Part shown: positions 1-8,828 of the stretch, piece by piece
Layout: every line of letters begins with the position of its first letter
How positions within the stretch are numbered: the stretch's first letter is position 1
Source of the DNA: RGVT01 sp037129475
GTDB taxonomy: Bacteria; Planctomycetota; Planctomycetia; Pirellulales; UBA1268
Assembly: GCA_037129475.1 (NCBI GenBank)
Contig: JBAXUY010000017.1
Span: forward strand, 1-37,683
Direction of reading: 5' to 3'
DNA length: 37,683 bases
Made by a program: the position numbers and the translations under genes
The notes under the pieces: generated by a model
What the model was told of the DNA's origin: nothing
The model's input: only the letters and a program-made list of their open reading frames with translations
The model's database searches: none

Positions 1-524
1 GGATCGGCATCGTCGACCGGCTCTTCGCCCGGATCGGCGCCGGCGACGACATCGCGCGAGGCGCGAGCACGTTTCTCGTGGAGATGGCCCAGACCGCACG
101 AATCCTCAATCGGGCCAGCGCCCGCAGCCTCGTGATCCTCGACGAAGTCGGCCGCGGCACGAGCACGTATGACGGCCTCGCGATCGCGCAGGCCGTCGTC
201 GAGCATCTGCAGGCGCAGGTCGGCTGCCGCACGCTCTTCGCCACGCACTATCTGCAGCTCGCCGCGCTCGACAAGCTGCCCGGCGTCGCCAATGTGCAGG
301 TGCTCGTGCAGCAGCACCACGACCAGCTCGTGTTCCTGCACCGCGTGGCCCCCGGCGCCGCCGACAAGAGCTGGGGCGTGCACGTGGCCCGTCTCGCGGG
401 CGTGCCCACCGACGTCATCGACCGGGCGCGCGATCTCCTGCTCGGCTTCGAATCGGCCGGCGTGCCCACCCCGAAGCCCCGCCGTAAGGCAGCCCCGGCC
501 GACCAGCGCTCGCTCTTCGAGTGA
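1..524 (+). CDS. mutS: DNA mismatch repair protein MutS, C-terminal part (5' end outside window)
   Basis: MutS recognises mismatched bases and uses ATP to recruit the rest of the mismatch repair machinery. The frame is open from base 3, so the gene starts before the window; 173 codons remain. They hold the end of the ATPase domain: the VDR-F-RIGA-DD segment and STF-VEM segment just after the window start, the Walker B run VILDEVGRGTSTYDG (window residues about 45-60), and the conserved FATHY histidine switch (about 80-84). The region before the stop matches the C-terminal dimerisation helices, and the tail is short. The Walker A loop must lie upstream. It is convergent with the next gene, 83 bp away. 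MutS versus the MutS2 family: the GRGTSTYDG and FATHY context and the ending right after the helical region fit MutS1. Confidence 0.95.
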   Translation, partial: IGIVDRLFARIGAGDDIARGASTFLVEMAQTARILNRASARSLVILDEVGRGTSTYDGLAIAQAVVEHLQAQVGCRTLFATHYLQLAALDKLPGVANVQVLVQQHHDQLVFLHRVAPGAADKSWGVHVARLAGVPTDVIDRARDLLLGFESAGVPTPKPRRKAAPADQRSLFE

Positions 525-607
525 CCTGTTGGGCGAGCGTCTCGCTTGCGGAGCGTGCTCGTGGCGAACGTGCGGAGCATCATCCGCTGCGGCCCGACGA
601 GACGGCG

Positions 608-3085
608 TCACCCGCCGTGAAACTCGAACACCAGGTATCGCGCGGTTTCGTTCCCCGTGGCTTTGAGGCCGTGCGGAATCCCGGCCGCGCAATAGGCGGA
701 ACCTCCGGGGCCGAGCCGCATGCCCAGCGTCTCAACCTCTCCGGCGAACATGATGATCGCGACATCGTGCCGATCGCGATGCGCGGGATATCCTTCCCCG
801 GGCGTGATTGCGGTGGCGTGTGCGTGCAACTTTTCGAGGTACCCGGTCGGGCACTCGAAAATCGGATTCATGGAGATCGCTCGCTGCGTCTCCGCCCAAA
901 ATCCGCCGGTCTCGACGATGAGCGTCTCCAGCGGCGCCACCACTTCCCGTGGAGGCCCCTGCCACTTGTACATCAGATAGACCAGTGGCGCGGCGGATGC
1001 GTTGCGAATCGTGTGGTATTGAAACGCCGGGTAGTACGCAACAGCTCCCGTGGAGACCCGCGTCACCTGTGCCGCGCGGGGATCGCCGTCCTCGGCGGTC
1101 AGGATCTCGGCGTCACCGCTGAGAACGATCAGCAACTCCTCCTCGGCGTGGGCATGCGGCGGATGCGGACAGTGCCCGGGGCTGAGGACGGAGACGTGCG
1201 ATTCCATCGACGAGGCATTGGGCGTGGGGCCGTGCAGAATGTGATAGCTGCCCCAGCCCGCCGGCACGGGCTGATAGTCGCGGGCCGACCGTGCAGCGAT
1301 CTGCACGGGCACGGCTTCCGCGGGGTTCCCGGTCGGCGGCGGGAGGGTCGTGCGACCGCGGTCCTGTCCGCAGACGAGGACCTGCGGCGCGGTGCGGCCG
1401 GTGAGACGGAAGGGCCACGTCGTGTTGCCGGCCTCCTGAATGGGAACTTCCACGCCGGATCGCGCGTATTGCAGCAACAGCGCGCTGCGGGCGTGGTCGC
1501 CCTTGTTGTCCGATCCGTGCCAGAGCCGGCCGTCGAACAGGATCGCCTCTCCATTGCCCATGGCGGGCTGAACCAGCCGCGCCTCCGGCACCGACTCCTG
1601 CGCCCAGGCCAAGGCGGTCTCCCCTTGCACGCGGTCGCGCGCGGCGCCCCGCTCGTGGATCTCCTGCTGAATCGTGCGGCCGACGCGCTGGGACTTCGAG
1701 ATCACTGCCAACGCCGACTCCTGCGCGGTGTTCTCGAGGCCGATCCAGATGGACACGCAGCCGCCCTCCGGCGCGGAGCTCTCGATGTCGGTGTGAAAGG
1801 GATGTTTCTGACCGGACGATCGCTCGACGATGCTCACTCCCCAGAGCACCACATCCTCTCCGAGGAGCTCGCGCACCATCGAGGTGATCTGCGGCCGGCG
1901 GCTCAGCTCGTAGAAGAACCGGTCGACCAACCCAAGGTCCTTGGGCCAATCCGCCGAAGGCTGCCTCAGCCCCTGCCGGTGGTGCCGCAGCACGAGCCGG
2001 CACTGGTCCTCGGTCAAGGCGCGAACCGGCCCGTAGTAGCCGTGCTGATCGAAGAACTCCCGCATGCCCAGGGGCGCTGAGAACGAACAGATCGTCCCCG
2101 TTCGCTCGAGCGGCAAAGCCGCGGGCCGGGGCGGCATCACCGCGGCGGGGGCCGAACCGGACTCCGGGCGCGCCTTGAGCCGGCGGAGCCTGCGCTTGAC
2201 CCATTTCCACGGGGCGAATCGCCGCCGCTTGGAATCCCTCGAACCGGCGAGCCGCTGCTCGTCCTGCACTTGGCGGAGCTGCTGAGAGAGCGCGGCGACG
2301 GTCGCCCGCTCCTTGTCGAGTTGGGTCTGCAACGCCGCAAAGCTCGCCCGCAATGGCGCGAGCTGCACGATCGGCTGCCGCTCAGGACCATTGCGCCGCG
2401 AGTTTCTTCGCGGCCACTCGTGATACCACGTCTCGTGGTTGTCATGGTGAATCAGGGTGGGGGTCACGCCGGCGAGCCGCAGCGCCAGGTTCAGGGAAAG
2501 CTGGTCGCGCCGCGAATATCGCAGCACCTGATTCCGCCACTGTTCCATGGCGCGACGCACGTCCTGGTTGCGATGATCTCGCCACAGGATCCCGCTCCAA
2601 TACGGACGCTCCTCGAGCAGATCAGGACACAGAAGCGCGTAGTGGTTCAGCTGCTCGAGCACCCGCATCTGATCGTCCAGCCCTATCCGGGCCACCTCGA
2701 GAAACTCGTCCTGGAGGCTGGCCCGAAAACTGTGCAGAAAGAGCGCGATATCCGCGTCGGCAAAGCATTCCGCCCGGATCGCCTCGGGCTCCACCCTGAG
2801 AATGACGGTGTTGTCGATGTACAGCGATCGATCGAAATCGCCCAGGTACTCGTGCGGCAGGATCTTGAGGATCCGCTGACTGCGGATCGGGTCCATCTCG
2901 AACGCAAGCGGTACGCGGCGAATCTGCCACGAATCGCTTTGCAGCGTCGCGGAATCCGTGAGGCAGATGAAAGCCCAGTCGCTGTCCGCTGCGCTCGGCT
3001 GCTCGTTCAGGATCTCGTAATCACCCGTCAGCACCGTGTAGACACAGTCACGGGGCTTGGTACGCGAGCTCTCAGCTGACGCCAT
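608..3085 (-). CDS. Fusion protein: DUF616 glycosyltransferase-like, PhyH dioxygenase and double cupin
   Basis: This 825-residue protein joins three modules. Residues ~12-225 match DUF616 (TOD1/MUCI70 glycosyltransferase-like), with VYTVLTGDYE near the start, a DPIRSQRILKILPHEYL segment and SLYIDNT. Residues ~245-280 look like a coiled coil, followed by a very basic linker (285-305). Residues ~335-575 resemble phytanoyl-CoA dioxygenase (PhyH): an HTD iron motif at H431/D433, distal H523 and a 2-oxoglutarate-type Arg at 533. Residues ~605-825 hold two cupin folds. The first has H644, H646, E650 and H691; the second has H769 and H773 and a PGG-x9-H segment ending at H805. The role is unknown; transfer and oxidation of a surface glycan is only an inference. 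No signal peptide is visible. No clear Shine-Dalgarno precedes the ATG. It lies 116 bp downstream of the acyltransferase-like gene on the same strand. Confidence 0.85.
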   Translation of the reverse strand: MASAESSRTKPRDCVYTVLTGDYEILNEQPSAADSDWAFICLTDSATLQSDSWQIRRVPLAFEMDPIRSQRILKILPHEYLGDFDRSLYIDNTVILRVEPEAIRAECFADADIALFLHSFRASLQDEFLEVARIGLDDQMRVLEQLNHYALLCPDLLEERPYWSGILWRDHRNQDVRRAMEQWRNQVLRYSRRDQLSLNLALRLAGVTPTLIHHDNHETWYHEWPRRNSRRNGPERQPIVQLAPLRASFAALQTQLDKERATVAALSQQLRQVQDEQRLAGSRDSKRRRFAPWKWVKRRLRRLKARPESGSAPAAVMPPRPAALPLERTGTICSFSAPLGMREFFDQHGYYGPVRALTEDQCRLVLRHHRQGLRQPSADWPKDLGLVDRFFYELSRRPQITSMVRELLGEDVVLWGVSIVERSSGQKHPFHTDIESSAPEGGCVSIWIGLENTAQESALAVISKSQRVGRTIQQEIHERGAARDRVQGETALAWAQESVPEARLVQPAMGNGEAILFDGRLWHGSDNKGDHARSALLLQYARSGVEVPIQEAGNTTWPFRLTGRTAPQVLVCGQDRGRTTLPPPTGNPAEAVPVQIAARSARDYQPVPAGWGSYHILHGPTPNASSMESHVSVLSPGHCPHPPHAHAEEELLIVLSGDAEILTAEDGDPRAAQVTRVSTGAVAYYPAFQYHTIRNASAAPLVYLMYKWQGPPREVVAPLETLIVETGGFWAETQRAISMNPIFECPTGYLEKLHAHATAITPGEGYPAHRDRHDVAIIMFAGEVETLGMRLGPGGSAYCAAGIPHGLKATGNETARYLVFEFHGG

Positions 3086-3107
3086 GCGGGGAAGATAGAA
3101 AGTCGCC

Positions 3108-3119
3108 GGTCACGTGACC
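3108..3119. promoter_or_regulatory. Perfect 12-bp palindrome upstream of the fusion gene
   Basis: GGTCACGTGACC is an exact palindrome 22 bp upstream of the fusion protein's start codon on the minus strand, inside the 116-bp gap to the preceding gene. A TATCTT run between it and the start could be a weak -10 box. The palindrome could be a dimeric repressor or activator site. It could also be chance in GC-rich DNA; no second copy was noticed nearby. Confidence 0.25.
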
Positions 3120-3201
3120 AGCCGACGACGTGGCATGTTCCAGCCGCTCAGGGACCGGCGAACCAGGGGACTTGGGGGCCCGAGGGAGGCAACCACGACC
3201 T

Positions 3202-3981
3202 TCACAGCCGGCTCGGCTCATCGACGCTCGTTCCTGGTGCCGTGCTCGCGAAAGTGCCGTTGGCCGTCGTGCCATCCGCGGCAGAAAGCTGCTGGTTCAC
3301 TTCATCGACCAGTTCATTGTTGAACACGTCTTCGAGCAGCCCACCCACCCGTCCGGCGGTGACGCCGTCGAACACCCGGTGGTCGAAGGCCATCTGGATC
3401 GCCATCGTCCCCTTCGAGACCGCCCCGTAATAAAAAGCCGACGTGATCGGAATCTTGAACATCAGCATCCTGCCGCGCAGACCGGCGATCGAGTTGACGC
3501 CAAACGTGCCGAAATGCCGGGCCCGCTCGATGCCGGAGGCGTACAGCCCGATCGACCAGATCAGGCGGCGGAGCGGGAGCGGCGGCCTGGCACTACGCAC
3601 GAGCCGGCGCAAGGGACCGTGATGTTCGATCGGATCCACCCTCCACGCCTCGACCTTCGATTGGATGTCGGCCAGCGTTCGCTTTTCGGGTTGCGACAGC
3701 GGAGCCATGAACGTGGCCGGCTCGCCGCGGAAGACGCGGTCGAAAACGACCGATGCCACACTGTAGGGCGCCTCGTACAGCCGCGGCCACGGGTAGGGCA
3801 TGTATGCCAGCCGCAGCGCGGGAAGCCGCGCCGACACGAGTCCGACCGCCTTGATGACCAGCGCATTCCAACTTGGCGGGTGCGGGGCCGCCCGCCGCGC
3901 ATCGACCAGCGCCTGAATGCGGAACGTCCGCTCAGCGGCCACGATCGGCACTCTGTGAGAGAAGTGGAGCGTGTCGCCCAT
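3202..3981 (-). CDS. 2-oxoacid dehydrogenase E2-like acyltransferase-fold protein without lipoyl domain
   Basis: The protein resembles the catalytic domain of the dihydrolipoamide acyltransferases (chloramphenicol acetyltransferase fold). The best evidence is the FDHRVFDG motif near the C terminus (about residues 199-206 from this start), which matches the E2 active-site DHR-x-x-DG. No lipoyl or E1-binding domain precedes it, and no E1 or E3 gene is nearby, so it probably acts on some other acyl transfer. The frame is open to an ATG at 4269, but that would overlap the divergent hydrolase gene, and those first ~85 residues look non-conserved. The ATG at 3981 gives 259 residues. A slightly earlier non-ATG start near 4010 is possible because the SLPRRW stretch also looks protein-like. 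The start is therefore uncertain. Confidence 0.7.
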   Translation of the reverse strand: MGDTLHFSHRVPIVAAERTFRIQALVDARRAAPHPPSWNALVIKAVGLVSARLPALRLAYMPYPWPRLYEAPYSVASVVFDRVFRGEPATFMAPLSQPEKRTLADIQSKVEAWRVDPIEHHGPLRRLVRSARPPLPLRRLIWSIGLYASGIERARHFGTFGVNSIAGLRGRMLMFKIPITSAFYYGAVSKGTMAIQMAFDHRVFDGVTAGRVGGLLEDVFNNELVDEVNQQLSAADGTTANGTFASTAPGTSVDEPSRL

Positions 3982-4229
3982 CCAACGACGGGGCAGTGAC
4001 AGTGGGATGCAACGTCCCTGGTCGTTGGCCACGCAAGCCCCTCCTGACGCTTGGAAAACTGGGCCCAGAACGCTCCGTGCGAACGTCCGGCACGCGGGAT
4101 GGTACAGCCAGACCGGAAATTTTCCCACGTCACCCGGACGCCGAAAAACCGGGGTGATCTGGGGGGCGATAGCGTTGCCAGCCGGCTGGAAAACCACTAC
4201 GTTCCCCGCTGGTATCGCGGAGGCAACGC

Positions 4230-5243
4230 GTGTCTGCAGCGGCCCCATCCCCGATGTTCGTCCCCTCACGGCTGCTCACCAATTGTCACGTGCAGACAGT
4301 GCTCGGCACTGCGCTACGACGAGCGGTCCTGCTTCCCGGCCTGCGGCGTCAGCGCATCGAACTCGCCGACGGCGACTTCGTCGATGTCGACGTCTCTGGG
4401 CCGGAAACGCCGGGCCACGGTGACCGACCGTGGGCGCTGGTGCTCCACGGGCTCGAGGGCAGCTCGCGGTCGTCCTATGTCAGGGGCATGACGGCGGCTC
4501 TCGTCGCCTCGGGCTGCGAAGTCTGTGTCGTCAACTACCGCGGCTGTTCCGGCGAGCCAAACCGCCTGGCGCGGGCGTACCATGCCGGTGAGACCGGGGA
4601 CGTACTGGCGGTGCTGGAGCGGCTCGGCGCCGAACGTCCCGGACGGCCGTTTGCGGCGGTCGGATTCTCGATCGGTGGCAACATCCTGATGAAGCTGCTC
4701 GGGGAGGATCCGGGGCGGGTTCCCGCCGGCCTCGTCGCAGCAATCGCCGTCTCACCCCCCTTCGATCTCGAACGGTGCGCGCGGCATCTCGACCGTCGTT
4801 CCCGCACCGCCGCCGTCTACCGCGGGCAGCTTCTGCGAACGCTGCGGAGCAAGGCGGTCGCCAAGCTCGCGCGGTTTCCCCGGTGTGTGGCCGCGACGCC
4901 GCAGCAGCTGCGGGCCGCCCGTACCTTCGCCCAATTTGACGAGCTCTACACCGCGCCCGTGCACGGCTTCGAGAATGCGCGTGATTATTGGCACCGTTCG
5001 TCGGGCGTCCGCTACCTTCCGGCTGTGCGTCATCCGTTGCTGATCGTGACCTCGCAGGACGATCCGTTTTTTCCACGGGACTACGTGCCCCGCGACGTGG
5101 TGGCCGCCAATGCCTGCCTGGAGCTCGCCCTCACCGAGCGCGGCGGCCACTGCGGGTTTGTCGGCGGATCGTTGCGCTCGCCGACTTTCTGGGTCGAGCA
5201 CACGGTCCTTCGCTACCTTGCCGGCCACCTCGGCCAGCGGTGA
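4230..5243 (+). CDS. YheT-family alpha/beta hydrolase
   Basis: This 337-residue protein matches the YheT/ABHD1-3 group of alpha/beta hydrolases, probable esterases or lipases with poorly known substrates. Early residues NCHVQTVLG are typical of the family. HGLEGSS (73-79) is the oxyanion region, and GFSIGGN (145-151) carries nucleophile Ser147. D277 or D278 in the TSQDDPFF segment and His307 in ERGGHCGF complete the triad. The start is the GTG at 4230 because GGAGG lies at 4219-4223 with ideal spacing; an in-frame ATG at 4254 is the alternative and would lose only eight residues. No signal peptide is visible. The gene is divergent from the acyltransferase-like gene, so the ~250 bp between them probably holds both promoters. 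Confidence 0.88.
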   Translation: MSAAAPSPMFVPSRLLTNCHVQTVLGTALRRAVLLPGLRRQRIELADGDFVDVDVSGPETPGHGDRPWALVLHGLEGSSRSSYVRGMTAALVASGCEVCVVNYRGCSGEPNRLARAYHAGETGDVLAVLERLGAERPGRPFAAVGFSIGGNILMKLLGEDPGRVPAGLVAAIAVSPPFDLERCARHLDRRSRTAAVYRGQLLRTLRSKAVAKLARFPRCVAATPQQLRAARTFAQFDELYTAPVHGFENARDYWHRSSGVRYLPAVRHPLLIVTSQDDPFFPRDYVPRDVVAANACLELALTERGGHCGFVGGSLRSPTFWVEHTVLRYLAGHLGQR

Positions 5244-5244
5244 G

Positions 5245-5269
5245 CGGCAGCCCGCCGCAGCGGCTGCCG
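5245..5269 (+). terminator. Hairpin just after the YheT-type gene, possible terminator
   Basis: CGGCAGCC at 5245-5252 pairs exactly with GGCTGCCG at 5262-5269 across a 9-nt loop, beginning two bases after the stop codon. No clear T-run follows directly, so it is not a canonical intrinsic terminator. The 149-bp gap also holds a GAGTC/GACTC mini-stem (5326-5339) and a T6 run near 5371. Confidence 0.4.
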
Positions 5270-5392
5270 AGGCCGCAAAAACCGGGGGGGTGCATCTCTC
5301 TTGCCGCCCTCTTCGCCGCCTCCTAGAGTCCCGCGACTCGAGAGCCGACACCCGGCCCCGACCAAACCGCTTTTTTCCGTCGTGGAGACCTC

Positions 5393-6631
5393 ATGAGAGG
5401 CCCGAGCACCACGCATGCCTGGCGCGTCTGCGGATATTTCCTCGGCCTGCTATCGGGCGTCGTCTCGGTCGTCACGAATCTGACGGGCGGGGCCTGGACG
5501 CTGGCGCCGCTGGCGATCCTCGGGGCCATGGAGCTGGCCGACTGGCTGACGAAAGAAAAACGCGGCGACCCGCCCCCGGTCTCCGACCGCCTGGCCGACA
5601 TCGTGCTCCTGGCGCACGTCGCCGTCCACACTGCGGCGGTCTTCACGCTCCTCTACGGCGTGCATTCCGGCATCCTCAACAGGGCCTACATCTGGTACGC
5701 CGCCATCGGCACGGGGCTCAACTCCGGCTGGTCGGGAATCGTATGCGCCCACGAGTTGATCCATCGCGGCAGCCGCTGGCTGCGCGGCCTGGGGGCGTGG
5801 AACCTGCTGCTCGTCAACTACGGGCATTTTCGCGTCGAGCACATGGTTCATCACCGACTGGTCGGCACGCGGCAGGATCCCGCCACGGCCCGGCGCGGGG
5901 AAAGCGTCTATTTCTTCGTCCTGCGGACGATCCCGCAGCAATTCTGGCAGGCGCTGATGACCGAAGCGGATCGACTGCGGCGGCGTGCCGCGCTGCCGTA
6001 CGGCCTCGCGAATTTCGTGGTTCTGGCCACGGCGCTCGAAACCGCATTCTGCGTTGGACTGTACGTCGTGGGCGGCCCTCGCGTGCTGCAGGCTCACCTG
6101 GTGCAAGCGCTGCTCGCGATCCTGCAGTTGGAAATCATCAACTACATCGAGCACTACGGCCTCGAGCGGAATGCCGGTGAGGGCCTCCAGCCGCATCACT
6201 CCTGGGGCACCGACAAGATTGTGAGCCGCTTTTCGCTGCTGGAGCTGGTGCGGCATGCCGACCACCATCTGCACGCGTCGCGACCGTACACGCAGCTTGT
6301 GTCGCACGCCGATTCCCCGCACCTGCCCAGCGGCTATTGGGGGATGACATGGCTGTCGTTGCTGCCGCCGCTGTGGTTCCGTGTGATCGACCCCCGCATT
6401 CCACGGCATGATGGGCAGTCGTACGCCCGGGCCGCGGCGGGTGAACATGCCGGCGCACGCTGCACGGCAGGCGAGACGCTTGCCCCGCGCTCCACTGCAT
6501 CACCCGCACTGGTTCATCTTGTCGCGGGGCGTGCCGGCGGCGACGAGCGCGGGCTCTTGTCTGCCGAACCGCACGAAGGCCACGTCGGGCGCCACCGTCA
6601 CGGCGATGCTCTTGTAGGCCGGCGTCCGTGA
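5393..6631 (+). CDS. AlkB-type membrane non-haem di-iron hydroxylase (alkane 1-monooxygenase family)
   Basis: AlkB-type enzymes hydroxylate terminal carbons of alkanes or fatty chains in the inner membrane, fed by rubredoxin. All histidine boxes are present: HELIH (120-124), EHMVHH (149-154) followed by a TRQDPATAR segment, the family signature NYIEHYGL (250-257) and RHADHH (287-292). Hydrophobic helices lie at about 10-50, 68-115, 203-245 and 315-330. GGAGA ends 5 bp before the ATG. Family-like sequence ends near residue 345. The last ~65 residues are Ala/Arg/Gly-rich, and the final 132 bp overlap the 3' end of the oppositely oriented oxidoreductase, so the tail may be read-through after loss of an ancestral stop. 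No rubredoxin gene is nearby, so the exact substrate cannot be named. Confidence 0.88.
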   Translation: MRGPSTTHAWRVCGYFLGLLSGVVSVVTNLTGGAWTLAPLAILGAMELADWLTKEKRGDPPPVSDRLADIVLLAHVAVHTAAVFTLLYGVHSGILNRAYIWYAAIGTGLNSGWSGIVCAHELIHRGSRWLRGLGAWNLLLVNYGHFRVEHMVHHRLVGTRQDPATARRGESVYFFVLRTIPQQFWQALMTEADRLRRRAALPYGLANFVVLATALETAFCVGLYVVGGPRVLQAHLVQALLAILQLEIINYIEHYGLERNAGEGLQPHHSWGTDKIVSRFSLLELVRHADHHLHASRPYTQLVSHADSPHLPSGYWGMTWLSLLPPLWFRVIDPRIPRHDGQSYARAAAGEHAGARCTAGETLAPRSTASPALVHLVAGRAGGDERGLLSAEPHEGHVGRHRHGDALVGRRP

Positions 6632-8815
6632 GAGCGGGTCGGCCGCCTTCGGCACGAGCACGTTGCTCTCGGGGTAGTACATCGCCACGCAGCCGGGACG
6701 GATCTGGTCGAAGGCCGACACGATCTGCCCGCGCATCTCCCCAGCGCTGCTCGTGATCCGGCACGTTCCGCCCGCCGTGAGGCCGAACCTCGCGATGTCG
6801 TCGGGATGCATGAGCACGATGTCTCGCCGCGTCTGGTTGCGGTAGAGGTCCTCTTCTTCGTAGACGACGGTGTTGAACTGCCCTTCGCTGCGGATCGTCA
6901 TCAGCTGCAGGCCCGCGGGCGGCTCGGGCAGGTCGTGCACGAACAGGTGGGCGAGGCCGTCGGGCGTGGGGAACGCCGGCGTGTCGATCGCCCGGCCGGG
7001 AATCGAGAACTCCTGCTTCGTCTTGTCGATCTCGGTGATCGCCTCCATGCCCGGCACGATCGCCCCGATCGCCTTGCGGATCGTGCTCGTGTGGGCCATG
7101 TCGCGCCAGTTTACGGGGCCGCCCTCGCCGAGCACGCGGCGGGCGATGTCGGCGATGATCTCCACCTCGGCCCGCGGGCCCGTCTTTTCGGTCGTGGGAT
7201 GCCGCGGCGTGCCGCCGTCGGAGAGCCGGATGTAACTGAACATGCTCTCCTGCGTGGAGGGCTCGGGCTCCTCGTCGCGGGCGAGCACGGGCAGGATGAT
7301 CGTCTCCTCGGCGCCCGTGCCCCAGGCGTGGCCGGTGTTGAGCGACGTGTTCATGTACACGACGGTGCCGATCTTCTCCATGGCCCGCTTGGCATACGTC
7401 GCATCGGGGCTCGCGCCGTAGAGATTGCCGCCGAGACAGAAGGCGAACCGCATCTTTCCCTCGTCGGCCGCGTCGAGGCATTCGAGCGTGTCGTAGCCCT
7501 TCGTCGTGGGGAGCTTCACGTCGAAGTGGCTCTCGAGCCGCTCGAAGATCGCCTTCTTGAGCGTGGGGGTGACGCCCACGGTGCCCATGCCCTGGATGTT
7601 GGAGTGGCCACGGATCGGCTGCAGGCCGGCGCCGGGCCGGCCCACCATCCGCCGCATGAGCGCGAGCTGGGCGATCGCCTGCACGGTCGCCGCGCCGTGG
7701 AGATGGTGCGTGACGCCCATCGTCCACGCGAACACGGCCCGCCTGCTCTCGGCATACTGCGCGGCCATGTCGAGAATCTCTCGCTTCGACACGCCCGACG
7801 TGCGCACGATGTCGTCCCACGAGAGGGCGTCGAGCCGCGAGGCCAGCTCACGCCATCCAGTGGCGTGCTGGAGCAGGAACTCCTCGTCGACGACCGGCTC
7901 GCCGGCCGCGTTGCGCGGATTTGCCGCATGCAGCTCCCGCAGCCGCTTCATGATTCCGTACACCATCGAAAGGTCACCGCCCACGTGGGGCTGCACGTAG
8001 GTGCTCGCGATCTCGGCGCCGAAGAGCAGCGACCAGGCGTCGCTCGGCACCGAGAAATTCACCATCCCCGTCTCGACGATCGGATTCACCACGATCACCT
8101 TGCCACCGCTGCGGCGCACCATCATCAGCGTGCGCATCATGCGGGGATGATTGCTGGCGGGGTTGCCGCCGATCAGAAACACACAGTCGGCGTGCTCCAT
8201 GTCGTCGAGCTTCACCGTGCCGGCTCCCGTGCCGATCACGCTCGCGAGCCCCACGCCACTGGCCTGGTGGCAGTAGTAGGAGCAGTTGTTGACGTGGTTG
8301 GTGCCGTAGAGCCGGGCGAAGAGCTGGAGCAGAAACCCCGCCTCGTTGCTCGATCGGCCGCTGAAGTAGAAGAACGACTCCTCGGGGGCGGTCTTCTTCA
8401 ACTTCGCGGCGATCCGCTCCATCGCGTCGGCCCACTCGATCGGTCGGTAGTGCTGGCTGCCCTTCTCCAGGATCACCGGCTGCACGAGCCGCCCGGAGTG
8501 CTCCAGCTGGTAGGGCGTGAACGCGCGCAGCTGGGGAATCGAATAGGTCTCGAAGAACGTCGGCTTTACGGCCCCCTGCATGTCGGCCACCATCGCCTGA
8601 AACGACTTCTTGCAGACCTCCGGAAAGTGGCCCGCCTCGTTCACCATGCCGCCGGCCTGGCCCCCCATGCCGACGGCGCAGGTCTTGCAGGCGTTCTTGG
8701 AACGCATCGCCTTCCAGAACTTCCACAGGCCGCCCGCCTCGCGGGATTTCTTGAACGTGTACATGACCGCGCGAAACCCGCCGCCGGTCGTCACCTTGCC
8801 GAAAAATCTGCCCAT
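6500..8815 (-). CDS. YdeP/FdhF-like molybdopterin oxidoreductase alpha subunit
   Basis: This 771-residue protein belongs to the DMSO-reductase superfamily, in the group of E. coli YdeP and formate dehydrogenase FdhF. The N-terminal cysteines are C43, C46 and C68 (NACKTCAVGMGG, then HFPEVCKK), an incomplete cluster motif typical of the YdeP group. Further signatures are NNCSYYCHQASGVGL (C182 near the metal-ligand position), FLIGGNPASNHPRMM and a QPIRGHSNIQGMG cofactor segment. The C-terminal ~110 residues match the molydopterin dinucleotide-binding domain. No TAT signal is visible, so it is probably cytoplasmic. The ATG at 8815 is chosen because GGGAG lies just upstream; the open frame upstream only reads through palindromes. 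It lies 127 bp downstream of the aldehyde dehydrogenase gene. The substrate is not known; formate is only a family guess. Confidence 0.88.
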   Translation of the reverse strand: MGRFFGKVTTGGGFRAVMYTFKKSREAGGLWKFWKAMRSKNACKTCAVGMGGQAGGMVNEAGHFPEVCKKSFQAMVADMQGAVKPTFFETYSIPQLRAFTPYQLEHSGRLVQPVILEKGSQHYRPIEWADAMERIAAKLKKTAPEESFFYFSGRSSNEAGFLLQLFARLYGTNHVNNCSYYCHQASGVGLASVIGTGAGTVKLDDMEHADCVFLIGGNPASNHPRMMRTLMMVRRSGGKVIVVNPIVETGMVNFSVPSDAWSLLFGAEIASTYVQPHVGGDLSMVYGIMKRLRELHAANPRNAAGEPVVDEEFLLQHATGWRELASRLDALSWDDIVRTSGVSKREILDMAAQYAESRRAVFAWTMGVTHHLHGAATVQAIAQLALMRRMVGRPGAGLQPIRGHSNIQGMGTVGVTPTLKKAIFERLESHFDVKLPTTKGYDTLECLDAADEGKMRFAFCLGGNLYGASPDATYAKRAMEKIGTVVYMNTSLNTGHAWGTGAEETIILPVLARDEEPEPSTQESMFSYIRLSDGGTPRHPTTEKTGPRAEVEIIADIARRVLGEGGPVNWRDMAHTSTIRKAIGAIVPGMEAITEIDKTKQEFSIPGRAIDTPAFPTPDGLAHLFVHDLPEPPAGLQLMTIRSEGQFNTVVYEEEDLYRNQTRRDIVLMHPDDIARFGLTAGGTCRITSSAGEMRGQIVSAFDQIRPGCVAMYYPESNVLVPKAADPLSRTPAYKSIAVTVAPDVAFVRFGRQEPALVAAGTPRDKMNQCG

Positions 8816-8828
8816 CACGGTGCTCCCT

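Noticed and set aside
6500..8815. Selenocysteine in the FdhF-like protein
   Set aside because: There is no in-frame TGA in the gene, and a cysteine (C182) sits near the metal-ligand place.
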